Notes: generated by a model not told the origin, from the sequence alone. A stretch of 64,000 bases of DNA from Paenibacillus sp. S150 (GCF_019352175.1 NZ_JACBYI010000002.1:248001-312000), one strand, 5' to 3'. Shown: positions 15,791 through 25,238, counted from the stretch's first letter. Numbers and translations are program-made.

Positions 15791-17107
15791 TTAAAGCGCC
15801 TTTTGCTTAACCTCCTGCGGCTCGCCAGGGGCCGGCTCCTGATGAGCATTCTTGCGGCTGGCTGCGGTATGCACGATCAGGAAAAACAGAGCCGTGATCA
15901 GGAGCGGATAACCGATTGCCCAGCCGGTAAAAGGAAACACAGCCGCTGTAGCGGCAAAGGAGATCCAACTGATCGCAACGCCAAGCCGGCTCCCCTTCAG
16001 GAGCCGTATTCCTGCTGCACAGCCTCCGATATATGTTAATATGAAGGTCGCATTAGGAAATTGAATCAGTGTTGTAATTGACAGCAGGCCGCTGCCGTAC
16101 AGAAACAGTACGGCGGCAAAACATATGAGCAGAAAGCCAATGGCTCCGGTTGGCGTCTGATAACGGCTGGACAAGCGGCTCATCCATTTCGGGGCATACC
16201 CCTGCCGGGCCAGTGCATATGCTACCCGGGAAGCGGCCCCGGCATAGGCAATGATTGTTGCTGTACAGATGAACAGTCCGGTCAGGCCGGCGATGAATCC
16301 GCCCCATGAGCCCAGCGGCTGGCTGATGATCCAGACCAGGGAGGAATCCGCTCCCCCGCGAAGATAGCTTTGTGTCCCGACTGTGGCGAGAGCAGACAGG
16401 AAGTACAGAATGCCGACAATAATGGCAGCGACGGCAACGCCCTTAACCGCTGCCCGCTGCGGGTCCTTGAATTCCTCGGATAGATGGGATACGGCTTCCC
16501 AGCCGATAAAGCACCAGAACAGAATCGCCGCCGCCTGCAGGGCGCTCATCCAGCCGTGCGGGGCAAAAGGTGTGAAATGCACAGCTTCCATCCGGGGGAG
16601 AGCTGCGGCAAAGGAAAAGACCAATACGGCGACGATTGCGATTACAACAGCAATCTGTACTTTTCCGGCCATCTGCATTCCAATCCAGTTCGTCACCAGA
16701 CCAACTCCGAGCATGGCCGCGGCCATGGCGATTCTGGCGTTATCCCCCCAGCCCATGGCAGCCGACATATATCCGGCTCCGGTCAATGCGGCGACCGGCC
16801 CCCCAACCGGGACCGACATCAGGAAGAACCAGCCGGCCAGCGCTCCGGCCCTGGGGCCAAAAGCCAGTGTGACAAAGTGGGAGACACCGCCGGCATTCGG
16901 GTATTTGGCAGACAGCAGGCCCATGGACAGAGCCAAAGGGAGAATCAGCAGCGTCATAAATCCCCAGGCGAGAAGGGAGGCGGGACCGGCTATCTCTGCG
17001 GCAAGACCGGGAACAATCAGCACTCCTGAACCAAGTACGGCGCCAATATACAGGGCAATGGCCTGCGGCATTCCGATATTGCGTTGTAGAGAGTTCATTT
17101 TTTTCAT
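15791..17107 (-). CDS. APC-family permease, YjeH-like amino acid exporter
   Basis: 438 residues, about 12 helices. The first-helix APC signature is IGAVLGSGVLIVPGL; KYPNAGGVSHFV and WCFIGWEAVSHLSEEFKDP match E. coli YjeH, an exporter of methionine and branched-chain amino acids. The substrate here is inferred. It is divergent from a LysR regulator, with a tandem operator-like repeat between them, so its expression is probably controlled by that regulator. Confidence 0.85.
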   Translation of the reverse strand: MKKMNSLQRNIGMPQAIALYIGAVLGSGVLIVPGLAAEIAGPASLLAWGFMTLLILPLALSMGLLSAKYPNAGGVSHFVTLAFGPRAGALAGWFFLMSVPVGGPVAALTGAGYMSAAMGWGDNARIAMAAAMLGVGLVTNWIGMQMAGKVQIAVVIAIVAVLVFSFAAALPRMEAVHFTPFAPHGWMSALQAAAILFWCFIGWEAVSHLSEEFKDPQRAAVKGVAVAAIIVGILYFLSALATVGTQSYLRGGADSSLVWIISQPLGSWGGFIAGLTGLFICTATIIAYAGAASRVAYALARQGYAPKWMSRLSSRYQTPTGAIGFLLICFAAVLFLYGSGLLSITTLIQFPNATFILTYIGGCAAGIRLLKGSRLGVAISWISFAATAAVFPFTGWAIGYPLLITALFFLIVHTAASRKNAHQEPAPGEPQEVKQKAL

Positions 17108-17159
17108 GATTAAGATGGCCCGCTTTCCTTGTATTTAAGTATAGAGTATCAGATAATAG

Positions 17160-17213
17160 ATCCATTGGAAAAACGGAATTATTAAATGGCATCCATTCGA
17201 AAAACCGATGGAT
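17160..17213. promoter_or_regulatory. LysR-type operator between permease and lysR genes
   Basis: Two direct copies of ATCCATTsGAAAAACsG begin at 17160 and 17191, 31 bases apart (about three helical turns). The second is also a perfect dyad ATCCAT-N11-ATGGAT (17191-17213), the T-N11-A geometry of LysR boxes; the first has a degenerate right arm. Location between the divergent genes supports regulation of both. Confidence 0.65.
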
Positions 17214-17243
17214 AGACCGGAAGCACGAAGGAGGAGGGCGTCG

Positions 17244-18179
17244 ATGGAATCCCGCCATCTGTTCACGTTCCTGGTTGTGGCGGAAACCGGCAGCTTCACA
17301 CGTGCAGCCCGGAAGCTCGATTATGCACAGTCAAGTATAACTGCCCAGATTCAGGCGCTTGAGGCAGAGCTGGGGCAGCCGCTGTTTGACCGGATCAGCA
17401 AAAAAATCCTGCTCACGGATGCCGGACGCCGCCTGCTCCCGTATGCCCAGGAGATTTCCCGGATGCACACCATGGCTGAGGTTGCACTGCGTTCAGAAAC
17501 CGGATTGTCCGGAGTACTGCGGATAGGGGCACCGGAATCACTGGCTGCTTTTCGGCTGCCGGGCATTATCAAGGAATTCCGCGGGCGGTATCCCCAGGTG
17601 CAAATTACCCTGAAGCCGGGGGCTTGCTGGGAGTTAACCGAATTTGTCCGCACCGGGGAGCTGGATTTGGTGTTTCTGCTCCAACCGGAGACAGAGTACA
17701 AGGAGTTGCATACGGAGACGCTTATTCATGAAGCCATGACACTGGTTGCACCGCTGGGCCATCCGCTTCTGGAGCTTGCTGAGGTCTTGCCGCATCATTT
17801 AAAAGATGAAACCATTCTGCATACGGAAACCGGCTGCACCTACCGGATCTTGTTCGAGCGCCACTTGAACAGCCATGGCGTGTTCCCCGATCCGAAGCTG
17901 GAATTCTGGAGTATTGAAGCAATCAAGCAATGTGTAATGGCCGGACTGGGAATCTCCTTCCTGCCGCTGATTACCGTGCGAAATGAGCTGGCCGAAGGCA
18001 AGCTGGCCCGGCTCCATTGGAATGACGATTCCCAGCGGGTGGCTACACAAATCGCGTACCACAACAAAAAATGGAAGTCCCCTGCACTTGCCGAGTTCCT
18101 GTCCACTGTACAGAAGCATGCGTCAGGATGGAGAAGCGGGGAGACGGACACTGAGAAAAGAAGCCTTTTATCCACCTGA
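17244..18179 (+). CDS. LysR-family transcriptional regulator
   Basis: 311 residues. The winged HTH is at 1-60 (SFTRAARKLDYAQSSITAQIQALEAELGQPLF); a periplasmic-binding-protein-like effector domain follows from about 90. ATG at 17244 has AGGAGG eight bases upstream; the frame extends to 17208, but that ATG lies inside the operator dyad. Likely controls the divergent YjeH-like exporter, perhaps in response to an amino acid (inference). Confidence 0.88.
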   Translation: MESRHLFTFLVVAETGSFTRAARKLDYAQSSITAQIQALEAELGQPLFDRISKKILLTDAGRRLLPYAQEISRMHTMAEVALRSETGLSGVLRIGAPESLAAFRLPGIIKEFRGRYPQVQITLKPGACWELTEFVRTGELDLVFLLQPETEYKELHTETLIHEAMTLVAPLGHPLLELAEVLPHHLKDETILHTETGCTYRILFERHLNSHGVFPDPKLEFWSIEAIKQCVMAGLGISFLPLITVRNELAEGKLARLHWNDDSQRVATQIAYHNKKWKSPALAEFLSTVQKHASGWRSGETDTEKRSLLST

Positions 18180-18289
18180 TTCTATGAAGCTATTCTATGG
18201 TACAATAAACATCCATGCCGCTTTTTCGCGCACATAGACGAAGAAATTTAAGGAATAAATTGTTATAAACACAGGAAGGGAGATAGGAC

Positions 18290-19222
18290 ATGAACCAATG
18301 GGAGCCTGACTATGAAGAGGAGCTGGATGCCTTTCTGATCTGGATGAAGGATGCCGGCTATACCCCATATACACAGAAGTCCTATCTTTCCGATGTGCGG
18401 GAGTTCCTGGCCGGTCTGAACGGAAAGAAGCTGGAGACCGTTAAGAAGCTGCATATCGTCTCCTATTTAACCTCTGTCCGTGAACGGGGGGTCAGCGATT
18501 CCACGCGTAACCGCAAGCATGCCTCGGTGAATTGCCTGTTCAAGGCGCTGATAGAGCTGGAACTGCTGACTGCGAATCCTGCAGCGGGAATCAAGAAGTC
18601 CAAGACCGAAAAGAACCGTGAGCCCGTCTATCTGGAAGAACAGGAGCTGCAGCGTTTTTTGTCAGCTGTAGAGGGCAAATACAGGAGCCGGAATCTGGCG
18701 GTTTTTCTGCTCATGTCCTATATGGGGCTGCGGGTAGGGGAGGTCCACACCCTAAATTTAAGCGATTACCATACAGAGCGCCGGATGCTGCGCGTATTCG
18801 GAAAGGGCCGTAAATGGCGGAACGTTCCGGTGCCTGCAGAGCTGGCCCCTTTTCTGGAGCAGGCGTTGGCCGACCGGCTGGAGCCTTGGCGCAGCAAGGA
18901 GGAGGCTATGTTCATTTCGCAAAAAGGACGGAGGCTCTCGATCCGCGGGATCCAGGGGATCGCCGCCAACACCTTCCGCCGTTATCAGAATGACGTTCCT
19001 GCCGCCCGCCGCCGTCCTTACTCCAGTCACAAGCTTCGCCATTCCTTTGCCACCATGCTGCTGCGCAAGGGAACGGATTTGCGGACGGTCCAGGAGCTGC
19101 TGGGCCATTCATCTATTCAAACGACTACTGTATATACGCATATTACCAGCCGGGAGAAGGAAGAAGCCATGTCCAGACTGCAGATCAGCATGCCGCCTGT
19201 TCCGGTCCATTATGAAATGTGA
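18290..19222 (+). CDS. Tyrosine recombinase, XerC/XerD-like
   Basis: 310 residues. The catalytic residues are all present: R148 (MGLRVGE), K172 (GKGRKW), H247 and R250 ([10 protein letters not shown]), H273 (LGHSS) and Y282 (TTVYTHI). An N-terminal SAM-like core-binding domain covers about 8-95. This is a second recombinase of a different lineage from the XerS-like one at 2248. AGGAAGGGAGATAGG precedes the ATG. No integrase-associated phage genes are nearby; its site is unknown. Confidence 0.85.
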   Translation: MNQWEPDYEEELDAFLIWMKDAGYTPYTQKSYLSDVREFLAGLNGKKLETVKKLHIVSYLTSVRERGVSDSTRNRKHASVNCLFKALIELELLTANPAAGIKKSKTEKNREPVYLEEQELQRFLSAVEGKYRSRNLAVFLLMSYMGLRVGEVHTLNLSDYHTERRMLRVFGKGRKWRNVPVPAELAPFLEQALADRLEPWRSKEEAMFISQKGRRLSIRGIQGIAANTFRRYQNDVPAARRRPYSSHKLRHSFATMLLRKGTDLRTVQELLGHSSIQTTTVYTHITSREKEEAMSRLQISMPPVPVHYEM

Positions 19223-19429
19223 GTTCGAGCCGAAGCTTGCCGCAAGATGGATGATGAATACGCAGCGCTTATGGAATCCGGCGAGCATCGGACATGACTT
19301 ATTTCATTGGCAGACCTGACGATTCATGTTATATTTATTGAGTTCAGAAGCTCCGTCCTTTCAGTAGTGGGGGTTATTCTCCATAACCGGAAGGGCGTTT
19401 TCTTTTGTAATTCGGGTCCACAGTACGCA

Positions 19430-19470
19430 AAAAAGACTATCTCTGCCTCTTCGCGAGGTGGAAATAGTCT
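19430..19470 (-). terminator. Terminator of L-lactate dehydrogenase gene
   Basis: Stem AGACTAT / ATAGTCT with inner CCTC/GAGG, preceded by an A-run that is the U-tract on the minus strand, 20 bases past the stop. Confidence 0.72.
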
Positions 19471-19489
19471 GTCATGGCACAGCGTGAGT

Positions 19490-20416
19490 CTACAGCTCCA
19501 GCCTGGAGATTTCACCCTTCAGCTTTTCTGCGGATTGCCGGAACAGGGCTTGCTCCTCTTCACTGAGCGGCAGGTCCAGTACTTCGCGTACGCCGGAGCG
19601 GTCAACCACACATGGGGCGCCCAGGAAAACATCGGACACTCCATTATAGTTGTTAAGCAGAGTGGAGACATTCAGCACAGCACCTTCATTGTGCAGAATC
19701 GAGACCACAATCCGGTCCAGCGCCAGCGCGATCGCATAGGAGGTTGAGCCCTTGGCATCTATGATTTCGTAGGCTGCATTTTTGGTATCCTCGAAGATTT
19801 CCTTGCGTTCTGCTTCGTCAAAGCCGAGATCAATCCCCGCAACATTGGCCAGACTCCAGACCGGCAGCTCGGAGTCGCCATGCTCACCGATAATCTGTCC
19901 GTGAATGCTGCGCGGATCGATTTCTTTGTGCAGGCCGATCAGGTAACGGAATCTCGCACTGTCGAGTACGGTTCCTGAACCGATGACGCGTCTGCGGTCG
20001 AAGCCGCTGATCTTCAGAGTGGCATAAGCCAGAATGTCGACCGGATTTGTCGCGATCAGCAGAATGGCATGCTGGTTGTATTTGGTTATTTTTTGAATGA
20101 TGTCTTTAAAAATCGAGATGTTCTTGCGCAGCAGATCGATCCGGGTCTCACCCGGCTTTTGGGAGGCGCCGGCGGTCACAATGATAATATCTGCTTCGCG
20201 GCAATCTTCATAGGTTCCTGCCCAGAGCTTCACACCACCGACGAAGGGCATGCCATGGTTCATATCGAGCGCTTCACCCAGCGCCTTCTGATGGTTGACA
20301 TCAATTAGAACCAGCTCCTGCATGCGTCTGCGCAGCAGCAAGGTATAGGCAGTGGTAGTGCCGACTGCACCGGTGCCGATTACTACGACACGATTCGGTT
20401 TGAATGGGGGGGCCAT
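19490..20416 (-). CDS. ldh: L-lactate dehydrogenase
   Basis: 308-residue NAD-dependent enzyme interconverting pyruvate and L-lactate. The Rossmann motif is VVVIGTGAVGTT. The specificity loop GASQKPGETR has Gln where malate dehydrogenases have Arg, which points to lactate. Catalytic His lies in GEHGDSELPVWS and the Asp/Arg pair in VLDSARFRY. ATG at 20416 has AGGAGGAG upstream; the frame runs on to 20605 without support. I saw no CRP/Fnr or Rex-type site by eye upstream. Confidence 0.93.
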   Translation of the reverse strand: MAPPFKPNRVVVIGTGAVGTTTAYTLLLRRRMQELVLIDVNHQKALGEALDMNHGMPFVGGVKLWAGTYEDCREADIIIVTAGASQKPGETRIDLLRKNISIFKDIIQKITKYNQHAILLIATNPVDILAYATLKISGFDRRRVIGSGTVLDSARFRYLIGLHKEIDPRSIHGQIIGEHGDSELPVWSLANVAGIDLGFDEAERKEIFEDTKNAAYEIIDAKGSTSYAIALALDRIVVSILHNEGAVLNVSTLLNNYNGVSDVFLGAPCVVDRSGVREVLDLPLSEEEQALFRQSAEKLKGEISRLEL

Positions 20417-20641
20417 TGCTACATCTCCTCCTGAAATTTTGAATTTTTTGTGTCCAATCTTATCCATCATAATCGCTAAGGTTAGTGTTTTCAAGCGGCT
20501 TGCTTTTAATCCATTACCCAATAATGGACAAGCCAACAAGGATTTTGGAAGACAGGGGGCATGAATGTTTAGTATTTCCACGTTTCTTGTATTTATAGGA
20601 CTCATTATTTACTTATATAGAAGACAGGGGAGAATTTACGT

Positions 20642-22027
20642 ATGGAATTATTCCGCAAGAAGCCTTTGACCGCTCCGGTCAGTGCCGAAGGAGACAAGCT
20701 CAGCAAGACACTGGGTGCATTTGATCTGACCACGCTGGGTGTAGGGGCGATCATCGGCACCGGAATATTTGTAATGACGGGAGTGGCGGCTGCAGAGCAT
20801 GCAGGCCCGGCGCTTGTACTCTCATTTGTGCTGGCTGGCTTTGCCTGTGTGCTGTCGGCTCTTTGCTATTCGGAGTTTGCCTCCACACTTCCGGTATCCG
20901 GCAGCGCCTATGCTTACAGCTATGTGGCTTTTGGTGAACTTTTGGCCTGGATTCTGGGCTGGGATCTGGTGCTGGAGTACGGGGTTGCGGCGGCGGCGGT
21001 GAGCAGCGGATGGTCGGGCTATTTCCAGGGTCTTCTCGAAGGCTTTGGCCTGCATTTGCCCACAGCGCTCTCCGGAGCGTATAATGCGGACAAGGGAACG
21101 TTTATCAATCTGCCCGCCGTTATCATTATTTTGCTGATTTCCTACCTGCTGACCCGGGGAGTCAAGGAAACGGCCCGTTTCAATGCGATCATGGTCGTGA
21201 TCAAGCTGTCGGTCGTTGTGCTGTTTATTGTTACCGGTTTATTCTATGTGAAGCCGGAGAATTGGACGCCGTTTATGCCGTTTGGTTTTCATGGCGTAGT
21301 TAATGGTGCAGCTACTGTATTTTTTGCCTATATCGGCTTTGACGCCCTATCCACCGCAGCGGAAGAAGTGAAGCGTCCGCAGCGTGATCTGCCGATTGGA
21401 ATTATTTCCTCTCTGGCAATTTGCACGGTGCTCTATATTGCGGTCTCCCTTGTGCTCACCGGAATTGTTCCTTACCAGAGCCTGAATGTCAGCGATCCGG
21501 TTTCTTTCGCGCTGCGTTTTGTGGATCAGAATATGATTGCCGGACTTATCTCAGTAGGTGCTATTGCCGGGATGACTACTGTTCTGCTTGTTATGCTGTT
21601 TGGCCAGACGCGTCTGCTGTTCGCGATTTCACGGGACGGGCTTCTGCCGCGAGCCTTGTCCAAGGTTAGTGCGAAGACGCACACCCCTGTGCGCAGCACC
21701 TGGATGGTGGGCGGCGTTATTGCCGTGCTTACCGGCTTTGTTCCGCTGGACCGGCTCGCCAACCTGACCAGCATCGGCACACTGTTCGCCTTTCTTGTCG
21801 TTTCTCTCGGAGTAATTGTACTCCGCTATACCCATCCGACTCTCAAAAGAGGCTTTAAAGTGCCGTGGGTTCCTTTTATCCCTTTGTTAAGTGCGGCGGC
21901 CTGCAGCTATTTGATGTATAATCTGGGTAGAGCGACCTGGATTGGCTTCGTCATTTGGCTGATCATCGGCTTGCTTATTTATGGTTTATACGGCTATAGG
22001 AGCAGTAAGCTTAACCATTACAAATAA
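20642..22027 (+). CDS. Amino acid permease, APC superfamily (YfnA/CAT-like)
   Basis: 461 residues, about 12 helices. APC signature GVGAIIGTGIFVMTGVAA; also FAYIGFDALSTAAEEVKRPQRDLP and FGQTRLLFAISRDGLLP, typical of the cationic amino acid transporter group that includes B. subtilis YfnA. Probable proton-coupled amino acid importer; substrate unknown. AGGGGAGAA precedes the ATG. Divergent from ldh and followed at 24 bases by a lipoprotein gene. Confidence 0.86.
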   Translation: MELFRKKPLTAPVSAEGDKLSKTLGAFDLTTLGVGAIIGTGIFVMTGVAAAEHAGPALVLSFVLAGFACVLSALCYSEFASTLPVSGSAYAYSYVAFGELLAWILGWDLVLEYGVAAAAVSSGWSGYFQGLLEGFGLHLPTALSGAYNADKGTFINLPAVIIILLISYLLTRGVKETARFNAIMVVIKLSVVVLFIVTGLFYVKPENWTPFMPFGFHGVVNGAATVFFAYIGFDALSTAAEEVKRPQRDLPIGIISSLAICTVLYIAVSLVLTGIVPYQSLNVSDPVSFALRFVDQNMIAGLISVGAIAGMTTVLLVMLFGQTRLLFAISRDGLLPRALSKVSAKTHTPVRSTWMVGGVIAVLTGFVPLDRLANLTSIGTLFAFLVVSLGVIVLRYTHPTLKRGFKVPWVPFIPLLSAAACSYLMYNLGRATWIGFVIWLIIGLLIYGLYGYRSSKLNHYK

Positions 22028-22051
22028 TTTTTTGAGGAAGAGGAGAGAGCT

Positions 22052-23341
22052 TTGTCATTCAGAAAAACAGGGTTCAAGGTTCTGGGAGCTGTATTCACCA
22101 TACTCCTGAGCCTGCTTATACTTTCGGCTTGCTCTTCTCCTCCTCCGGAGCCTTCCCAGCCCCCGCAGCCGACGGAAGCGCCGGAAGAGGGGCAGACCAT
22201 TACGCTGATTACCCCGGATGCCCAGAATGTCGATAACGAAAATGCCCCAAAATACCAGATTCAGACCCGGTTGACGGATTTCAGGCTGTTGAATAATGCC
22301 ATAGGGCTTGCCTGGGGTGTAACCAAGAATGAACTGCGGATCTACATGACGAAGAATAACGGCAAGACCTGGAGCAACATCTCTCCGTCAGCGAATGTCC
22401 AGTTTTTGTCCAACCCAGTGTATGGCAAGGATATATTCTTCACCGATCCCGATAACGGCTGGATTATCCGGAGCGCCTCGGGACTCACGGAAACGGTTGT
22501 GCTGCGCACGACGGATGGGGGAAGCAGCTGGAAAATTTCTTCTTTTCCTGATGCGAATACGATTTCATCGATCTATTTCAACTCCCCTTCGCATGGCTGG
22601 CTGATGACCTCCTGGGATGCAAAAGCCGCCAAGGAGAGCAAAGCGCTGTATGCAACCAGTGACGGCGGAGCTACCTGGAATCTGGTCATGCAGAATGAGC
22701 AGTATAATCCGAATCTGCCGAATAACTCAGTTCCTATATCCGGAATGATTACGGGAATGGTGTTCAAGGACTTAACGCATGGCTTTGTAACGCTGCAAAC
22801 CGGCGCATTGCCCAAAATCTACATGACCAAAGACGCTGCGGCTACCTGGAGCTCCGGTCAGGAATTTCTCGTCAATGAACAATTTGAAGGCTGTGACCGT
22901 GTCATCACGGGAGAACCTGATTTTTTTGACAAAGTGAGCCTGAACGGGTGGATGTCTGTAGGCTGCCAAAAGGATAAGGAAGGCAGCATTGCCTATAATG
23001 GCTACTTCACAGCCAACGGGGGGGAGAACTGGAAATTTGTCTCCTTTGGACTGGGGTCCCAGACAGGGATTAACCGCCACATCCCGCCTGCCTTTCTGAA
23101 CTCGCAGCTTGGCTGGACCCTGAAGCAGGATGTACTGTACCGGACAACAAATCAGGGCAAGACCTGGACTGCTCTTCCAGCCAGCGGTGTGCTGCAATCC
23201 AAGCTTGTGGAATATCCGGAGATTGTGAAGCTGCAGTTCGTCACCAGTGAGGTAGGCTGGCTGCTGATCGAGAAAAAGGAAGACCGCAAATCCATTCTGC
23301 TGCAGACCACAAACGGAGGTTTAACCTGGCGTGTAATGTAA
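22052..23341 (+). CDS. Lipoprotein with Asp-box (BNR) beta-propeller
   Basis: 429 residues. Signal peptide with lipobox LSAC (about residue 27), then a Pro/Glu-rich linker, then seven Asp-box repeats of the form TxDGGxxW: MTKNNGKTWSN, RTTDGGSSWKIS, ATSDGGATWNL, MTKDAAATWSS, TANGGENWKF, RTTNQGKTWTA, QTTNGGLTWRV. This predicts a surface-anchored beta-propeller of the sialidase/YCF48 type. No sialidase catalytic residues are evident, so binding rather than catalysis is likely. TTG start with GAGGAGAGAG upstream. Possibly co-transcribed with the permease. Confidence 0.82.
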   Translation: MSFRKTGFKVLGAVFTILLSLLILSACSSPPPEPSQPPQPTEAPEEGQTITLITPDAQNVDNENAPKYQIQTRLTDFRLLNNAIGLAWGVTKNELRIYMTKNNGKTWSNISPSANVQFLSNPVYGKDIFFTDPDNGWIIRSASGLTETVVLRTTDGGSSWKISSFPDANTISSIYFNSPSHGWLMTSWDAKAAKESKALYATSDGGATWNLVMQNEQYNPNLPNNSVPISGMITGMVFKDLTHGFVTLQTGALPKIYMTKDAAATWSSGQEFLVNEQFEGCDRVITGEPDFFDKVSLNGWMSVGCQKDKEGSIAYNGYFTANGGENWKFVSFGLGSQTGINRHIPPAFLNSQLGWTLKQDVLYRTTNQGKTWTALPASGVLQSKLVEYPEIVKLQFVTSEVGWLLIEKKEDRKSILLQTTNGGLTWRVM

Positions 23342-23359
23342 GAGAATGTGTTAGGGATG

Positions 23360-23388
23360 AGGCTGCCGCTGAGGCAGCCTTTTATTTT
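23360..23388 (+). terminator. Terminator of Asp-box lipoprotein gene
   Basis: Perfect stem AGGCTGCC / GGCAGCCT with a 5-base loop, then TTTTATTTTT. Confidence 0.88.
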
Positions 23389-23445
23389 TCGCTGAATGGA
23401 TACAGCCCTTAGAAACAGGACCGCCAAGCCGGTTCAGCGGATTAA
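23388..23445. repeat. Diverged copy of dispersed repeat A
   Basis: CGCTGAA...GGATAC...CCGG-TTCAGCG keeps the order of blocks and the outer stem (CGCTGAA/TTCAGCG) seen in the full copies at 29520 and 55026. Similarity is partial. Confidence 0.4.
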
Positions 23446-23488
23446 TCTGAATATAAGGAAAAATCTTATTTAAAATTCTCTTTAAAAA

Positions 23489-23532
23489 TGTGAAAAAAAT
23501 CACATGACAAACGAATAATCCTGTGATATATT
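23489..23532 (+). promoter_or_regulatory. Perfect Fnr/Crp-type box at -41.5 of a sigma-A promoter
   Basis: TGTGA-N6-TCACA at 23489-23504 is identical to the B. subtilis Fnr consensus. It abuts ATGACA (-35, 23504-23509), then 17 bases, then TATATT (-10, 23527-23532). The predicted start near 23538 puts the box centre (23496.5) at about -41.5, the class II activator position. The downstream gene encodes a Cys-rich small protein. Confidence 0.68.
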
Positions 23533-23593
23533 TAACACATAGAGAACAAGTTCATTATTTCACAAACTTTCATCCCGAATAGGAGAGATTATA

Positions 23594-23770
23594 ATGAAAA
23601 CTTTCGAAACGGATTATGTAACCAGAAACCTTCTGCAGCTGTGCTACAACTGTGATGACGCATACCTCTGTGAAACTGAAGAACAATGCAAGGCATGCTG
23701 GGCGGACAATGGAATGCTTCCTGAAGAAACGGACGAAACTAAGCAATTATTGGATCTCGTACATGCGTAA
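23594..23770 (+). CDS. Cys-rich 58-residue protein, putatively Fnr-regulated
   Basis: The short reading frame begins MKTFETDYVTRN and holds five cysteines: C17xxC20, C26, C32xxC35 (LCYNCDDAYLC, QCKACW). It is acidic overall. AGGAGAG lies eight bases before the ATG, and a promoter with a perfect Fnr-type box and a terminator frame it, so it is very likely a real gene. The Cys spacing suggests zinc or Fe-S binding. I do not recognise the family. A role under oxygen limitation is inferred from the promoter alone. Confidence 0.78.
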   Translation: MKTFETDYVTRNLLQLCYNCDDAYLCETEEQCKACWADNGMLPEETDETKQLLDLVHA

Positions 23771-23798
23771 TTGAACCGCTGGAGGGACATTAATAACG

Positions 23799-23845
23799 AA
23801 GGCCACAGCTGACCTCTGACAAGAGTGGGCAGGGTGGTCTTTTTG
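23799..23845 (+). terminator. Terminator of the Cys-rich small gene
   Basis: Stem AAGGCCAC / GTGGTCTT (one G-U pair) followed by a T run, 28 bases after the stop. Confidence 0.65.
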
Positions 23846-23967
23846 CAATTATACTCCACTTAGAAATAATGTTTTTGCAATGCTTTATGGAACAGCCGGG
23901 GCATATACATATACAGAAGCCTGTTTCTTGCTGGAAGCAGGATAAATGAAAATAAGGGGGAATGGGA

Positions 23968-24360
23968 ATGGGTCCGGATCCATCTTGGATGTTTGATCTG
24001 ACGGGGACGGTAATACCGATCTTTCTCGCCGTGGTGATTGGCATTGTCGCTGTATCTGCAGGCAGGGGGCTGCTGCAGTGGAGCCGGAACAACAGCTCGC
24101 CCATGCTGACCATCCCTGCCCGCATCGTCAGCAAACGAAGTGAGGTCCGGCAGCAGCAGCTGCAGGATGAGAGCCATAACAGCCGCACCAGCACAACCTA
24201 CTATTTGACCTATGAGTCGGATCATGGAGCGCGGATGGAGTTCAAAGTGGACGGCAATGAATATGGCATGAGTGCCGAAGGAGACAGAGGGATACTGACT
24301 TACCAGGGGACCAGATACCACGGCTTTCAGCGGCAGCCCCACTACTCTACGGCAGAATAG
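23968..24360 (+). CDS. DUF2500-family membrane protein
   Basis: 130 residues. One N-terminal transmembrane helix (about 15-38, IPIFLAVVIGIVAVSAG) is followed by a soluble strand-rich domain with the DUF2500 hallmark YYLTYESDHGARMEFKV...YGMSAEGDRG and LTYQGTRY. Function of the family is unknown. ATG at 23968 has AAGGGGG seven bases upstream; an ATG two codons earlier overlaps that site. Confidence 0.82.
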   Translation: MGPDPSWMFDLTGTVIPIFLAVVIGIVAVSAGRGLLQWSRNNSSPMLTIPARIVSKRSEVRQQQLQDESHNSRTSTTYYLTYESDHGARMEFKVDGNEYGMSAEGDRGILTYQGTRYHGFQRQPHYSTAE

Positions 24361-24403
24361 AACAATATAATGGTATTTACAATATAGCGGCGTATCCTGT
24401 ACA

Positions 24404-24440
24404 ATCCCCTTGTTTCCTGTCAGCGGAGCAAGGGGATATT
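24404..24440 (+). terminator. Hairpin after DUF2500 gene
   Basis: Perfect stem ATCCCCTTG / CAAGGGGAT, tail ATTTGT. Acts as terminator or leader structure before the SDR gene. Confidence 0.6.
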
Positions 24441-24482
24441 TGTATTGTGTGAAATCCACCCAATTATAGGAGTGATCTGAAC

Positions 24483-25238
24483 ATGAAATATCTGCACAGA
24501 ACAGTCATTGTAACCGGCGCAGGCCAGGGCATCGGCAGGGCAATCGCAAAAGCCTATGCGGCCGAGGGCGCGAATGTCGTTATTGCCGAGCTGGATGAAG
24601 CGACCGGACGCAAGACGGCGGCGGAAATCTGCCGTGAAGGCGGAACGGCTGAATTTTACGCCTGTGATGTCAGCAAGGAACAACAGGTCATCGCAATGAC
24701 TGCTTTTACAGCCAAAACCTACGGAACGGTAGACATTCTGATTAATAATGCCGGTATTGCCAACCCGCACACACAGCCATTATACGAGCTGTCTGTAGAG
24801 GCCTGGGACCGGGTGATGAACACCAATGCCCGCGGTGTGTTCCTGGCTACACGTGAAGCGGCGAAGATTATGCGGAATAATCCCGCAGGCGGGGCAGTGG
24901 TCAATCTTTCCTCTACGCGGGCAATGATGTCAGAGCCCAATACAGAAGCCTATGCGGCCTCCAAGGGTGCCATATCAGCACTTACCCATGCCATGGCGGT
25001 AACACTCGGCGAAGACGGGATCACGGTAAACTGCATCTGCCCGGGCTGGATTGAAACGGGTGACTATGCAGAGTTAAGGGAAATCGACCATTCCCAGCAT
25101 CCGTCAGGAAGGGTAGGCAAGCCGGAGGATATCGCCAGAGCTTGCCTATATCTGACTTCAGCGGATAACAATTTCGTCACCGGGGCCCAGCTTGTAGTCG
25201 ATGGCGGCATGACACGTAAAATGATCTACGAGCCGTAA
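24483..25238 (+). CDS. Short-chain dehydrogenase/reductase (SDR)
   Basis: 251-residue classical SDR. Cofactor motif TGAGQGIGRA, structural NNAG, active-site Ser in NLSS and YAASKG, and the C-terminal VDGGM. The acidic residue after strand 2 (VIAELDE) favours NAD(H). Probably a tetrameric cytosolic oxidoreductase; substrate unknown. The ATG follows AGGAGTGATCTGAAC. Monocistronic. Confidence 0.88.
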   Translation: MKYLHRTVIVTGAGQGIGRAIAKAYAAEGANVVIAELDEATGRKTAAEICREGGTAEFYACDVSKEQQVIAMTAFTAKTYGTVDILINNAGIANPHTQPLYELSVEAWDRVMNTNARGVFLATREAAKIMRNNPAGGAVVNLSSTRAMMSEPNTEAYAASKGAISALTHAMAVTLGEDGITVNCICPGWIETGDYAELREIDHSQHPSGRVGKPEDIARACLYLTSADNNFVTGAQLVVDGGMTRKMIYEP

